NCBI RefSeq assembly: GCF_000471905.2 | Contig: NW_006499912.1 | Location: forward strand, 5,353,058-5,417,057 | Direction: 5' to 3' | Origin: Amborella trichopoda | Lineage: Eukaryota > Streptophyta > Magnoliopsida > Amborellales > Amborellaceae | Length of the DNA: 64,000 bases | Shown: positions 12,458-23,950 of the stretch, in pieces | Layout of the letters: each line of letters starts with the position of its first letter | Numbering within the stretch: position 1 is the stretch's first letter | Made by a program: the position numbers and the translations under genes | The notes under the pieces: generated by a model | The model's input: the letters and a program-made list of their open reading frames with translations, nothing else | Told to the model about the DNA's origin: nothing | Database searches by the model: none

Positions 12458-13110
12458 TCTCTCTTTCATTCACTTTCTTATTCGCATTTAATTTTCTCTT
12501 CCTACTCCTTAATTTTCTTGCCATATATATATATATATATATATTTATCTTTATCATATCCATTCCATTGTTTTTAGGAGTTCAAACTCACATACTCTCC
12601 CTATCCAAATGGGGGACTCATGCATTTATTTATGACCTATCTCTCTCTCTCTCTCATTTAATTTTCCCTCCCTACTCCTTTTTTTTTTTTGCCATATATC
12701 TCCCACATTTAAATATATCCCTATCACATACATTCCATTATTTTAGGAGTTCAAATTCTTTCTATATACAAATAGGGGAGTCACGTATTTATCTTAAGAT
12801 CCGTACACAATTCTCTCTCCCTATACGTATATCTTTAATTAGGATAAGAAAATATAAAATATGGTAAGTTTAGATAATGATTGATTTTATTGATATGTTA
12901 TGTATCTCTTTCTAAAAGAGATCCATATTCTCTCTCTTCCCTTAAAGGTGGGAACGTGTCCTACAATCTCTATAGAAATAATGCCCCTTCTTATTTTCGC
13001 GTTACGTGTCCACCCCTTAACTATTGCTTAATAATGTAATATAGATATCTTAGCAAGAGAAACTATTTCAAATTTTTAGAGACAGAAACTACATCATAAC
13101 TGTCTAAAAA
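12458..13110. other. Pyrimidine-rich and AT-rich intergenic sequence
   Basis: Contains an (AT)n run at about 12522-12543 and a ~180-bp segment repeated imperfectly (ACTCCTT, GCCATATAT, TTAGGAGTTCAAA near 12490-12600 and 12670-12780). The 143-aa ORF here is Ser/Leu/Phe-rich low complexity and is not supported. Confidence 0.5.
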
Positions 13111-13545
13111 TTTTAACCTCAATATTATTTATTTTTGCACCTACCCCCAAGTAAAAAAGTTATTCTTTTGGACCAAAGTGACCCCTATTTTAACCCACAT
13201 TTCTTTCCCAAATTGTGTCGCCCACCATTTGCTAGTTTGACACAAACAATGTCAGATTGGCTTCTTATCTTCTGACAAAGAAATGCAATACCGACTTCTA
13301 ATAGAATGTGTCAATCCAACACAAAATGTGCCAAAATGGCTTCTGGTATCAAAATTCTGCCGATACAGCACAAATTTCATCGGAATAGCTTCTACATTTA
13401 AGTTGTGCTAGTTCGACATATTTTGTGCCGGATCAGCTTAGGAGAGAAAGTGGGAGCGTGAGATTTGATTTTACAATGGAAGAATTCTAGTAAAGAAAAA
13501 TCTAGTTTTCTGTTTGGGGGTAGATGTAAATATAAACAATGTTGA
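13111..13545. mobile_element. Inverted-repeat element M3 (~0.43 kb)
   Basis: The left end (13111-13158, with TTTTGCACCTACCCCCAAG) is an inverted match to the right end (13504-13545, with TTGGGGGTAGATGTAAATA), about 45 bp with few differences. Between them are three loose repeats of a CAGATTGGCTTCT-like phrase. No ORF. Probably a non-autonomous DNA transposon; superfamily undetermined. Confidence 0.65.
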
Positions 13546-13870
13546 CGTTAATAGTATGATATCCAAACTATTGAGAGTGGCATGCCTAGAAAGTACACTT
13601 TAGGCGTATCTATAATTTCCCCTATTAAGTTAAACTACATATATTTATCAACTTAATAAATAATATAAATTAAAGAAAAATACATTATGAAAAATAGAAC
13701 TTACCGGGTAAGCTCGAGAGAGAGATTGAAATTTTTACCATTGAATTAAATTAGATAATTTTGGAAGGATTACAATAGGCCCTTTGAGTACTTTCCATTA
13801 GTTATTTAGTTTATTTTCCACATGCTTTGGAAGTCAATGTTTCATGAAAAACCTTCCACCTTTATCTATA

Positions 13871-14267
13871 GGGTGCAGTTTGTATAAAGTCGTTGTTCTA
13901 AACAATCAAAGTAAAGCGCACTTTTAAATAGTGTGGAGAAACATTGTTTCAATAAGAGACATACTTGTGATTGCCTTGAAATATATTTTCATCTCTAATT
14001 ATAAAATTTAAAGCTTCTGAAATAATGTAGATCGAGGGGATCGATGAAAATTTGGAAATTTTAAAAATTGACAGTCCAAAAATTCATTACAAGATGTACT
14101 ATTTCCAAAACTTGAAATCCATTTTTTTTTCTCATTTCCATGCTTCTTGAGGTCGAGATTGATCAATTTGAGGATATTTGGGTATCAAAACAACATCTTC
14201 TAGTGAAATTTTTGATGTGAGCGCTATTTTGATTGTTTAGAGCCTTGCACTTCTGTAAACTTTGCCC
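13871..14267 (+). mobile_element. MITE family M1, copy C with a perfect 9-bp TSD
   Basis: Reference copy for the family. It starts GGGTGCAGTTTGTATAAAG; its end is the complement of GGGCAAAGTTTACAGAAG. The inverted similarity runs beyond the ends (CTAAACAATCAAAGTAAAGC against its mirror near 14230). TTATCTATA lies at 13862-13870 and again at 14268-14276. Length 397 bp, no ORF. Nine-base duplications point to MULE-type insertion. Confidence 0.85.
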
Positions 14268-14381
14268 TTATCTATATGAGTGACATAAGCACATGGGGCA
14301 TGAATAAGCATTTAGGTGACGTCCCCGTCTTGAAGCCAAGATAATAGTTTAAATAAGAATCAGGAAAGCATAATACATATA

Positions 14382-14742
14382 GGGTGTGGTTTCCATAAGA
14401 TTGCAACCATAAACAATTAAAGTGCCTTCAAATGTGTCTTAAGATGCAATTTTTGTGTAAAAAATCCTTTGGATGGCCCAATAATCTGTTTTATCTCTAA
14501 TTATAAAATTTTACCTCAAAAGTGGTTCAACTCAAGCAGATCTATAACATATTAAAAATCTTGAAAATGGAAGGTCCATATAATATGTTGCAATGTACTA
14601 TTTTTGGGACTTAAAATCTTTTTTTTCTCATATACATACTTCTCAGCTTCGTTATGATAGATCATATGGTTTTTCAACATCAAAAAAGTTTTTTTGATGG
14701 ATTTTTACGTGTACCTTAGTTCTAAAATTTAAGGTTGTACCC
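14382..14742 (+). mobile_element. MITE family M1, copy D (strongly diverged)
   Basis: Starts GGGTGTGGTTTCCATAAG, keeps AATTATAAAATTT and a CTCATATACATACTTCTC phrase in family order, and ends near GTTGTACCC. No clear target duplication. Older than the other copies. Confidence 0.55.
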
Positions 14743-14864
14743 TTATGTAACTTTTCTTTGGACCTTGATCGATACATTTGTCTATCCACCTAGGAATAGA
14801 ATGGCTTGTTTGGTTTTGTTATATACAAACTCAAGTTTTGGATCATAACCTGAATATGTTAAAA

Positions 14865-15093
14865 AAATATATATAATGATACTATTTACTTTTGTACAAA
14901 GTGGTCACAAGTAAACTTGACTATTAGATATGAAATTGGGTGGCTACAATTATTGTACTAATTAAGCTCAAATTTCGAAAAAAAGAAATCGAATTTTGTG
15001 ACACACCCAAGCTATCAAATTTCACATCGGATGGTCATAAGTAATTGTAACCTCCTTACTCCAATGGTAAATGGTCTCATTGTATACAATCCC
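14865..15093. mobile_element. MITE family M2, copy 2
   Basis: Left half has ATACTATTTACTTTTGTAC; right half ends GGTAAATGGTCTCATTGTAT. The middle (CACACCCAAGCTATCAAATT) is the reverse complement of the middle of copy 1. The element is almost self-complementary and has no ORF. Confidence 0.65.
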
Positions 15094-15246
15094 TTATATT
15101 AAATTTTGATGAGGCCAAAACCTGGCTATTAAGCCAAAGCTAAGTAGAGAATTTCTAGATGGATCTTAAGTTATGCAAATCCTTATGTTTAGGTTATCCT
15201 GATGTAACCTAGATTTAAATATTTATTGTTTAATTTTGTCTATTCA

Positions 15247-15314
15247 TAATAATAATAATAATAATTTAATAATTTATTAGTATTATTATTATTATTATTA
15301 TTATTATTGTTATG

Positions 15315-15365
<51 letters not shown>

Positions 15366-15399
15366 GTTGTTGTTGTTGTTGTTGTTGTTATTATTATTA
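15247..15399. repeat. Compound trinucleotide microsatellite
   Basis: (AAT)n, then long (ATT)n, then (GTT)n and (ATT)n again, about 150 bp with few interruptions. Confidence 0.95.
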
Positions 15400-16434
15400 T
15401 GGTGAAAGAGAGAAAGCAGTTAACGGGTGGCACGTGCACCAAGTGAAGAAAAATTTGCTTTTACGTAGTATTATCATTCGTAATGCGTTTGCTTTTTCTT
15501 TTCTTTTTTTCTTTTTCTGTTTTTTCGGAAATAGATTTTGAGGTCCTTTATACTTAAAAGTAGTCTAATTTTTAGGAGAAAAAATGTTGTCAAACAACTT
15601 TCCACATGGGATAAGTATGCAAAACCAAAGTTTGCATACTTAGGGATCCAAACAGCCCATTAACATTACACACGTTTGGCACTATTTTAATTGATGGATT
15701 GGGTCACTTAAGGTCCATTTAGATTAAATCAATGTCATAACAATGTTGTGCAATACCCTAACAGAGGGGGTCGATGAAAATGTGAAAAATGAGACAAGAA
15801 ATAATAATTAACAATGGCGACACAAAGTAAAAAAAAACAAAAAGGACATCAAAATTTACATAGTTCATCATGGATGTAATTATATATATGGCTGAAGAAG
15901 ATTAGTGGTTTAATATTATTCATCAACAACAACATATTCTATTTAAATTGTTTTCTTTTTTTAAATTATTTATTTTCATAATTGTTAAAATTCATCAACA
16001 ACACATTATATTTATTTGTTTTCTGTTTTTCTAATTATTATAATTATTTATTTTCATAATTGTTAGAATTCATAATTAATATACATTTGAAAATGATAAT
16101 ATGCATAAATATTAAATTTTCAATGTATACTCAACTAAAATATTATACATCATTTTAAATTCATTTTTATTATATTTTGTAATCATTAAAATTCATGGCA
16201 ATTCATCTTTCAGGATAAGCAATGGCTAGCGCGAAGCCGTTGCACTAAAACATTTATAGTTGCTAGAGTAATAATTGTAACATTAATTACCAATAAACGA
16301 TTTTAGTAATTATTTTAATTTACAATTATTATAAAATTAATGCTTACAAAAGCATAAATATCATGACGTATGTTAATAATAATTTGGATTTATACACATG
16401 TTGACCACCATAACAATAGTATCTATATTATATA
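15400..16434. other. AT-rich intergenic sequence, no gene seen
   Basis: Holds a ~100-bp direct repeat (ATTCATCAACAACA, TTATTTTCATAATTGTTA) at about 15918-15990 and 15991-16075. Nothing else supported. Confidence 0.5.
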
Positions 16435-16662
16435 GGGAAAGAATAGAATGAGACCATTTATCTTTGGAACAAGATGATCACATTAATCTTGACCATTGGA
16501 TGTGAATTGGGTGGGTGCAATTATTCCTTTAACCAAGCTCAAACTTCAAAAGAAATTTTTTCGAACTTTGACACATCCAAACTATCAAATTTAACATCAA
16601 ATGGTTGTAAGGAATTGTGACTACCTTGTATGAAAGGTAAATGGTCTCATTGTATACAATCC
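16435..16662. mobile_element. MITE family M2, copy 3
   Basis: Ends GGGAAAGAATAGAATGAGAC and, inverted, GGATTGTATACAATGAGACC, continuing into CATTTATCTTT and its mirror. This is the clearest pair of terminal inverted repeats in the family. It abuts M1 copy E 12 bp to its right. Confidence 0.75.
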
Positions 16663-16673
16663 TATTTATATAT

Positions 16674-17027
16674 GGGTGCGATTTGTATAGAGCCTACTTT
16701 CAAATAGTATCGAGAAATGTTGTTTCAATACTAGAAATCTTTGTGAAAGCCTTGAAATATATTTTTATCTTTATTTATAAAATTTAAAGCTTAAAATAGT
16801 GCCGATCAAACAAATCTATGAAAATCTTGAAAATTGACAGTCAAAAAATGCGTTACAAATACACTATTTACAAAACTTGAAATCCATTTTTTTCTCACAT
16901 CCATGCGTCTTGATATCAAGATGATCAATTTGACGATATTTGGGCATCAAAACAATCTCTTATAGTGAAGTTTTTAATGTGGGCTCCAATTTAATGGTTT
17001 AGACCTGGCTCTATATAAACTTTTCCC
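16674..17027 (+). mobile_element. MITE family M1, copy E
   Basis: Starts GGGTGCGATTTGTATAGAG; the end is the complement of GGGAAAAGTTTATATAGAG. Core shared with copy C (AAAATTGACAGTC, AACTTGAAATCCATTTTTTT, GATATTTGGGCATCAAAACA). Flanks TTTATATAT and ATTATATAC match at 7 of 9 positions. Confidence 0.8.
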
Positions 17028-17591
17028 ATTATATACACTACATGATTATTAACCATATTCATATTTTCTCATTCACTATATTATTTCTCATAGCATTTTT
17101 AGGAAACCACATTAGGTATAACATTTCAATAAGACTTGTGAAGCAAGTGCTTGTTACCAGTTAATAATAAATCAAAAACTTATGATGTGAAATGTTCATT
17201 TTGTTAGTCGATCTACGAGTTGTTTCAGAAAATCTCTTTAGTTGGATCTTTTATTGAACCACTAAAAAATGCTTCTTTGTAAAACATCATCCCTACTCAT
17301 TAGGTTATTACCAACATTATGGACATTTAACAATGATTAGAAAAAGATTTTGTGGTCCCATGAAATCACCAAATTCACTTTTTATCCATCCAAAAGATGA
17401 CAATTATATTTTTAAGGCCAAAGCTTTCAGACTACCATTCTTTAAGATGAACATCAGAAATAGAAAAACTGATAACATTGATTTAGCACTCAAAAAGGAT
17501 TCCACATCAGAATTTAATATTGACTCCCAACGGATAATCAAGAGCTAAAAATTATTGTTATCATCATCACCATAATTATTTTTTAATAAGA
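17028..17591. other. Intergenic, no gene supported
   Basis: A 71-codon ORF at 17333-17548 has mixed composition but no motif I recognise and no sign of splicing context. Treated as chance. Confidence 0.4.
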
Positions 17592-17875
17592 TATAAATTG
17601 AAGTATCAGTTTACCTTAAAAAATTATTGAAGGTATCAAGTCATCCTATTTACATTTAGAGTGTTACTATTAATTTTTATTTTACTATGATACATCTTAA
17701 AATAATATACTCAAATAACTATATTCCCTATTCAAGATATAGAATTTTGAACAAACAAGGGATATTTTAGCTGTATGTAGCTAAATGATGAAAGTACCCT
17801 TGATTGTTAAGGGTTAGCAACATAGAAGAAGGAAGTTACAGTGAAACAAGTGAAATTCGTATTGCTAGCCTTGAA
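17592..17875. repeat. Dispersed repeat R1, copy 2, left part
   Basis: Matches window positions 1-260 (TACCTTAAAAAATTA, GAGTGTTACTATTAATTTTT, GTGAAACAAGTGAAATTC). It stops at TTGAA, the target site of the Copia insertion, and resumes at 25743. Confidence 0.8.
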
Positions 17876-19931
17876 TGAAAGAAAGACCTATGTGATATTT
17901 TACCGGGGAAATATAATTATTTTTTTTTAATAATAATTACCTTTTATAATTTTGGCAACAAGATCACTCACGGATGGTCTTATTACAAACAATAGAAATT
18001 CCAAAAATAAATAACACATCAATAAAATAAATCTCAACTACTTGATGTCATTCATATAACCTAATATTATGCTTGAGAATATGAAATAAAGAACAAGTAA
18101 GTATAAGATAAAGATGTCAGATATTACCTCAATCGGGCTTCTTACATTCCATACAGAGTCACCACATCCAATGGCACGGGATATGTTGTTTAGCTTCAAT
18201 CTCGAATCGGGAAAGCTGATTTCTACCAAACTATGTAACCACCCATAATTCTTCACAAAACCCTAACCTCCAAAAATAACTTAGACTTCCCTTTAATTTC
18301 TACAACCCTCCGTTTCTTCTTAGGTCTAGGGAGAAAAAGAGTAGTAGCTAGAGTTAGGGCGTGGCCCCCCCTTTGAAACTTTGGAATAGAGAGGGTTAAA
18401 GAGAGAAACTCAGAGGAGAGAGAGTGGGGCATGCCCCTCAAAGAGAGAGAGAGAATTAGAGAGAGAGAGAGATTGTTATTATTTTAGAGATAGGAAAGAA
18501 CTCCCCTATTTATAGAGAAAATAAGATCTAGGGTTTCCCATAGTTTGCCTCTTTCATGAGATTGAATCTGTATCGTTGATCAAGGTGACTTGTGGGGTGA
18601 GAGATTTGAGTCATCCATTCTATAGATGGGTCATCAAATTATGGAAGGTGCTTGGACCATTATCCCCCTTTTCTTAAACCATTTTCCCATCAATATATTT
18701 AGATAAAATAGATATCATGCATTCCATAAAAATAGCAAGATCATATCACATATTCCATAAGGATATGTCAAACATTATCAAGTAAATAAATACTACCAAA
18801 AATTTTAAACAAGATAAGGTCAATGTTTACCATCTATTCAAATTAACCATATCTCTTTTAAAGCATACTTTTCATATTACAAAATATATCATGACCGCTA
18901 TATCCTTTCTAATATTTGACCACATGCCTCAAATAAAAATTATCATAATCTTGAAGACCTTGATCACAAAGAAACAAGAGGAATCCAAAGGGTGGAGCGT
19001 GCCACCCCTTTGTGACACATGTGGTGGGCCCATGTGCAATTTGGGCCCCCATGAAATTTTATAAAAGAATTTTAAAATTAAATAAAACGAATTAATATAT
19101 ATTTGAATTTTTACAACTTTGTAAAGTCAATAATTGTATTTTTATAAGTCCAAAAATCATAATTAAAATATTGAGAGATTCATAAAAATTCAAATAATAA
19201 AACTAAAATTATTTCAATAATAAAATGAGCACAATTAAATTAATATGATGGAAAAATGATCCATATGATTTTAGGAATTCAATCTGTAATAATGGGGTAC
19301 TCCACCTTCAACTATGGACTGTAGGCCACACTAGCTTTATCAAACCAACCAAGTGTTTCTCATGACCCACAGTTCAAGCAGGGGCTCATTAGCGGGTTAC
19401 CAAAGTTAGGTCGATGAATCAAGGGGTCGCAATCACAATATACGGATTGCAGGTCCTCCCATAGAGACGAGTCAAGGTCACCACGACCTGATGCGACCAC
19501 AGCTCTATGGTGCATAGGGGTATCTCTCGCACATGCATACGCGTCACCCAAAGGTGAATATCTGGCTTTCCCGAACAATCTATCAATATGCATACCGTAT
19601 GATGGAACATAGATGAGGGTTTGACCCCCGTCTCAGAAGGTCTACCATCACACACAAGGGTCACACAGTCCCTCGGCTCTCTTTTCTAGGCATAAGCTCC
19701 GACCTTATCAAGGGGTAACTCAAAACCGTTCTCGGTTCATTCTTTATGCCCAGGTACCTTGGGTTTTACAACCGACTGGCCTAGATAGATAAGCACAGTT
19801 CGGTATAAGCAACCATCATTCGCTTTGTATGGTCCTCGAGGGATCACACTCCCACTGAGTTTATGTTTCACTATAATAAAAGTATTTCAATACACATACA
19901 TAAGGCCTTTAAAAGCCACATAAACCCAACG
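17876..19931 (-). repeat. 3' LTR of the Copia element (2056 bp)
   Basis: Starts TGAAAGAAAGACC on the plus strand, identical to the other LTR's start at 23951. It ends in the GCCACATAAACCCAAC phrase next to the polypurine tract. A solo LTR at 10374 and another at 56291 are collinear with it and nearly the same length. Confidence 0.92.
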
Positions 19932-19945
19932 TCTCCCACTTGACC
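19932..19945 (-). other. Polypurine tract of the Copia element
   Basis: On the minus strand the bases reading CAAGTGGGAGA lie directly before the 3' LTR, the usual place for plus-strand DNA priming. Confidence 0.7.
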
Positions 19946-19959
19946 TTTGAAGGCCTTGC

Positions 19960-21370
19960 ATTATCTCTTCCTCACTTTCTCTCATCCCCATCTCTCTCAC
20001 ATGTCTTACAAAAACATTAAGGACAACTCTTTTCTTCAGAGGGTCTGCAATCATCAAATCTGTAGATATATAGCTGATATCGATCTCTTTCAATCTCACC
20101 TCATTTCTTTGATGATAAAAGTAAGGCTTAATATACTTGGAGTTCTTGTGAAACCGAAGCTCCTTAGAGACACAAATAGCCGCAGTGTTGTCGCAAAATA
20201 TTCGCACTACCTCGTAACGTATTAAGTTGATAAGAAACTTATTAATCCACACAACCTCCTTGGCAGCTAGACAGCATGCCACATACTCGGATTTCATAGT
20301 GGATAAGGCCACAATATCTTGTTTTTTTTACTTCCAATAAATCACACCCCCTCCAAGTATTAACACATACCCAGATATAGACTTCGCATCATCTAGATCT
20401 GCTAGATAACTTGCATCTGAATACCCCTCTATTACTATTTCAGTTCCCCCCTTATATGTAAACGCATAACTCATGGTCTCTTTAAATATCTGAAAATTCT
20501 TTTTAAAGCTTTTCAATGCTCCTCTCCTGGATTACTTTGGAAACGGCTCACCAGACTCATGACGAAGGACAAATCAGGCCTTGTCCCCATCATGGCATAT
20601 ATAAGGGGCCCAACTGCACTCTTGTATGACACTCTCTCCATGGCTCTTATATCAATGTCTTCGGTAGGATACATTTTATTACTAAGCTTCGTCTTTTTGT
20701 CAACTGGGGTTGACATGGGCTTACACATACTCATATCAAACTTTTCTAGTATCCTCTTAGAGTAGGTTGCTTGGGAAAGTTTGATAGTCTTATCTCTCAT
20801 GTTTCTTATTATCTTGATGCTCAACACATATGAAGCTTCTCCAAGATCCTTCATATCGAAGTGTTGTGCAAAGAAATTTTTCCTCTCTACTATTAGGGCA
20901 ATTGAGCTACTAACAATTAGCATATCATATCCATATATAACGATATAAATACCACATCACTCCCACTGACCTTTTGATATATGCAATAATCATCATTATT
21001 TGTGGAGAACCCTGCAAGAGCAAGGGTCTCCTGGAATTTTATATATATACCACTGTCTCGATGCTTGTTTCAGGTCATAAAGGGATTTATTAAGTTTGTA
21101 TATTAGGTTCTTTTTCCTTTTCTCCTCAAATCCCTCAAGTTGGGCCATGTAAATTTTTTCTTCTAAATCCCCATTTAGAAATACTGTTTTGACATCCATT
21201 TGATAAACATCAAAGTCAAAATGGACTGTTATAGCTATAAGGATTCGGATGGATGGAAATTTGGCAAAAGGGGAAAACGTTTCCTCATAATCTATTCTTT
21301 CTTTCTGGGTGAAACCCTTTGCAACCAATATAGCTTTATATTTTTCTGTTTTCCTTTCAGAGTTCAACTT
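19960..21370 (-). pseudogene. Copia reverse transcriptase and RNase H remnants
   Basis: Minus-strand fragments show the Copia reverse transcriptase region (about 20.5-21.37 kb) and the RNase H region (about 19.96-20.5 kb), in the normal order. Broken in several places. Fossil. Confidence 0.88.
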
Positions 21371-21430
21371 TTTTAAAAAAATCTACTTATAACCAATGGC
21401 CTTACGTTTTGGAGGTAGAGATACTAATTC

Positions 21431-21682
21431 TTATACATGGTTTTGGTTAATAGAAGCATACTCATCTTTCATGGCTTCTACCCAGTATTCCTTTTCAGGA
21501 CAGGTCAAGGCTTCAAAGTGAGTTCTAGGTTCTGAATCTGGATCTTCCCCAATATTATCTAAATGTTCTCCAAGGTAGACAAAATTTTTTAGGTAAATAG
21601 GTGGTCTACTGACTCGATTACTTCGTCTTGGTTTAGATAAAGGTTCACTTTCTATAAAGAGTTCAGGATTAGGAAGTTTCAA
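21431..21682 (-). pseudogene. Copia pol linker remnant between integrase and RT
   Basis: Contains the RRSNRVSRPP-type basic segment and the start of the reverse transcriptase region (YWVEAMKDEY) that sit between integrase and RT in plant Copia elements. Fossil. Confidence 0.8.
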
Positions 21683-21699
21683 GTTCAGGGTCTCGAACT

Positions 21700-22512
21700 A
21701 CATCCTTGTTTTGGGCATCTTCATAAAAGTCGGCTTGTTTTCTACTCACCCTTACTTCAAGGAACTTTTCCTCGAAGAAGTGAGCATCATGGCTTTCAAT
21801 AACCGCACATGTTTCAAGGTTGTAGAATCATACCCCTTACCATGATCTGAGTAACCAATGAAAATGGATTTGATAGTTTTGGATTGCAATTTGGTTCTAT
21901 TTTGATGTGGGATAAGGACATAGGCTGAGCAACCTCAAACTTCAGGTGTTCAAGGGAGGGAATACGACCTGTGAAAATTTAATGAGGCGAAAGTTGGGCA
22001 GCTTTTGTGGGAGTCTGGTTAAGGATGTAACATGTCGTTAATATGACTTCTCCCCAAAACTCCAATGAAAGATTTGCATGCCCCATCATACTCCTTACCA
22101 TTTCCACTAAGGTCCTATTCTTTCTTTCAGCTACACCATTTTATTCAAGAGTATAAGATACGGTGTACTGATAGATGATCTAATTTTGCACAATTCTTTT
22201 AAAAGGTCAGATAAATATTTTCTCCCTCTATCGGTTTTAAAGACTTTAATTTTCAAGTTGGTTTGATTATCTACCTGGGCCTTATATTTTTATGAATTTT
22301 TCTAGGGCTTCTGATTTTGCATGAATAAGGTACACATGACCGTATCGCAAGTGGTCATCTATAAAAGAGATAAAATATCTTTTTCCACTTTTGGTGGTCA
22401 CATACATAGGTCCACATATATCACTATGAATAATTTCCAATACGCTAGTAGCTTTTTTTGCCGTGGTGATATCTTTCCTTATTAGCTTTCCTTGCACACA
22501 AGACTCACACAC
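21700..22512 (-). pseudogene. Copia integrase remnants
   Basis: At 22282-22512 the minus strand shows the end of the zinc-binding region (CESCVQGK) and the start of the catalytic core (HSDICGPM, FIDDH). Weaker integrase traces continue to about 21.7 kb. Broken. Fossil. Confidence 0.85.
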
Positions 22513-22602
22513 TTTCGATAAATCACCCTTATAATTTTGAAGAACCTCGTCCCTTTTTAATCTCTCTATTCGTTTGATATCAATGTGTCATAGCCTCATA
22601 TG

Positions 22603-23890
22603 TCATAAGGTAGCATCTAATTCATTAGGGAACGAGACATAAGCAACGCTCTCTTTTATTTCAATAGTAAATAGCCCGTCTACGAGTCGTGCGATCATAA
22701 TCACATTTTTCCCTCTCTTGACCACCACTTTCTCCCCAATGAAAGTGATTATGAATCCAGTCACAGAAATCTTAGAAACCGAAACTGAGCACTTCCTCAT
22801 ATCAGGAGCATAAAGTGCTTGTTTTAGGATCAAGGTGCTCACACTTTTCAATTTCAGCTCAAAATCTCCAACTCTAAATACATCGGTCTTCTGATTTCCT
22901 CCCATATAAATATGTTGTTGTCCTGGGCCCATGGGAGTGAAAGAACGGTAATCTTCCTTAGTGTTTGTGACATGGGCCGTAGCCCCCGAGTCAAGGCACC
23001 AAGAAGTTCCATTGGGGTCAGCTAGCATAGACTCGAAAACCACATATGTCAATTCCTTGTTAGTTCCATCAGAATTGTTGAACCGACAACTATTGGCTAT
23101 GTGACCTATCTTCTTGCAAATAAAACAAGTTCGAGTCTCTCTCTTTGCTCCCTTATTTCTAAAATCTCTTCTTTTGAAATATCTTTTCTTCTCAAAAGTA
23201 TTTCTTCCATTTCTTTTCTTAAATTTAAAAGATGGTTGAGATTTTATCATATGTACAACATCCTTTGGGGTTTGCCTTGAACTCCTCCTTTCTTCTTCAG
23301 ATTTGATGGTCGTGATGAGTTCCTCCAATTTTGGTGCCTTTCTTCTAGCAGAGATATAAGATATAAAAGTCTCACATGAATTAGGAAGAGAATTCATTAA
23401 ATGAATCACTTGTATAGATTCATTAGGCTTCTTGCATGTATCTTTCAAATCTCTGACTAGCATACGAAACACGTGCACATGATCTACAAATTTGGTACCT
23501 TTTATCATTTTTAAATTATTGTACCTTCTCATAGCCATAGTTGCTTCATGAGAGAGGGTTCAACATACTCTCTTTCAAGTTTATCAAAAATCTCACTTGC
23601 AATATAGATTGACTCGTGCTCAAAAGCATACGAGTCAGTCATGACACATAAAAGAATGTGCTTGTATCTAAAGTTCCCCCTCTTCCAATTGGCGTACTCA
23701 TCTTTGATTATTTGAGTTGAATCGTCAGTTGGACGACGAGGTCGGTCCTCAAAGAGTACCTCATGTAAGTTTTCTTCATAGAGCATGAATTTGATTTTTC
23801 TTTTCCATGAAGCAAAGTTAGTTCCATCAAACCTTTCAGTTTTCAGGATCTCAAAGATGAAGGTACGAGTAGCCATTATATTTCTATTCT
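22603..23890 (-). pseudogene. Copia gag and protease remnants
   Basis: From right to left: a gag N-terminal region (FDGTNFASWK), a basic stretch, a CCHC zinc knuckle (CFICKKIGHIANSC, near 23.1 kb), and the aspartic protease motif LDSGATAHVTN (near 22.98 kb). Broken. Fossil. Confidence 0.88.
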
Positions 23891-23934
23891 CAAGCAAAAA
23901 TAAGAAAAGACTCCTAATGGCAATCAAGTAAAAC

Positions 23935-23949
23935 CTTGCTCTAATACCA
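23935..23949 (-). other. Primer-binding site (initiator tRNA-Met type)
   Basis: Just inside the 5' LTR, with a one-base spacer, the minus strand reads TGGTATTAGAGCAAGG, close to the TGGTATCAGAGC complement of the initiator methionine tRNA used by most plant Copia elements. Confidence 0.85.
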
Positions 23950-23950
23950 A

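Noticed and set aside
12436-12867. 143-codon plus-strand ORF starting near the solo LTR end
   Set aside because: CT-rich and AT-repeat composition; its start overlaps the LTR end and there is no motif.
19947-20225. 92-codon plus-strand ORF
   Set aside because: Antisense shadow of the Copia RNase H region.
20559-20765. 68-codon plus-strand ORF
   Set aside because: Antisense shadow of the Copia reverse transcriptase region.
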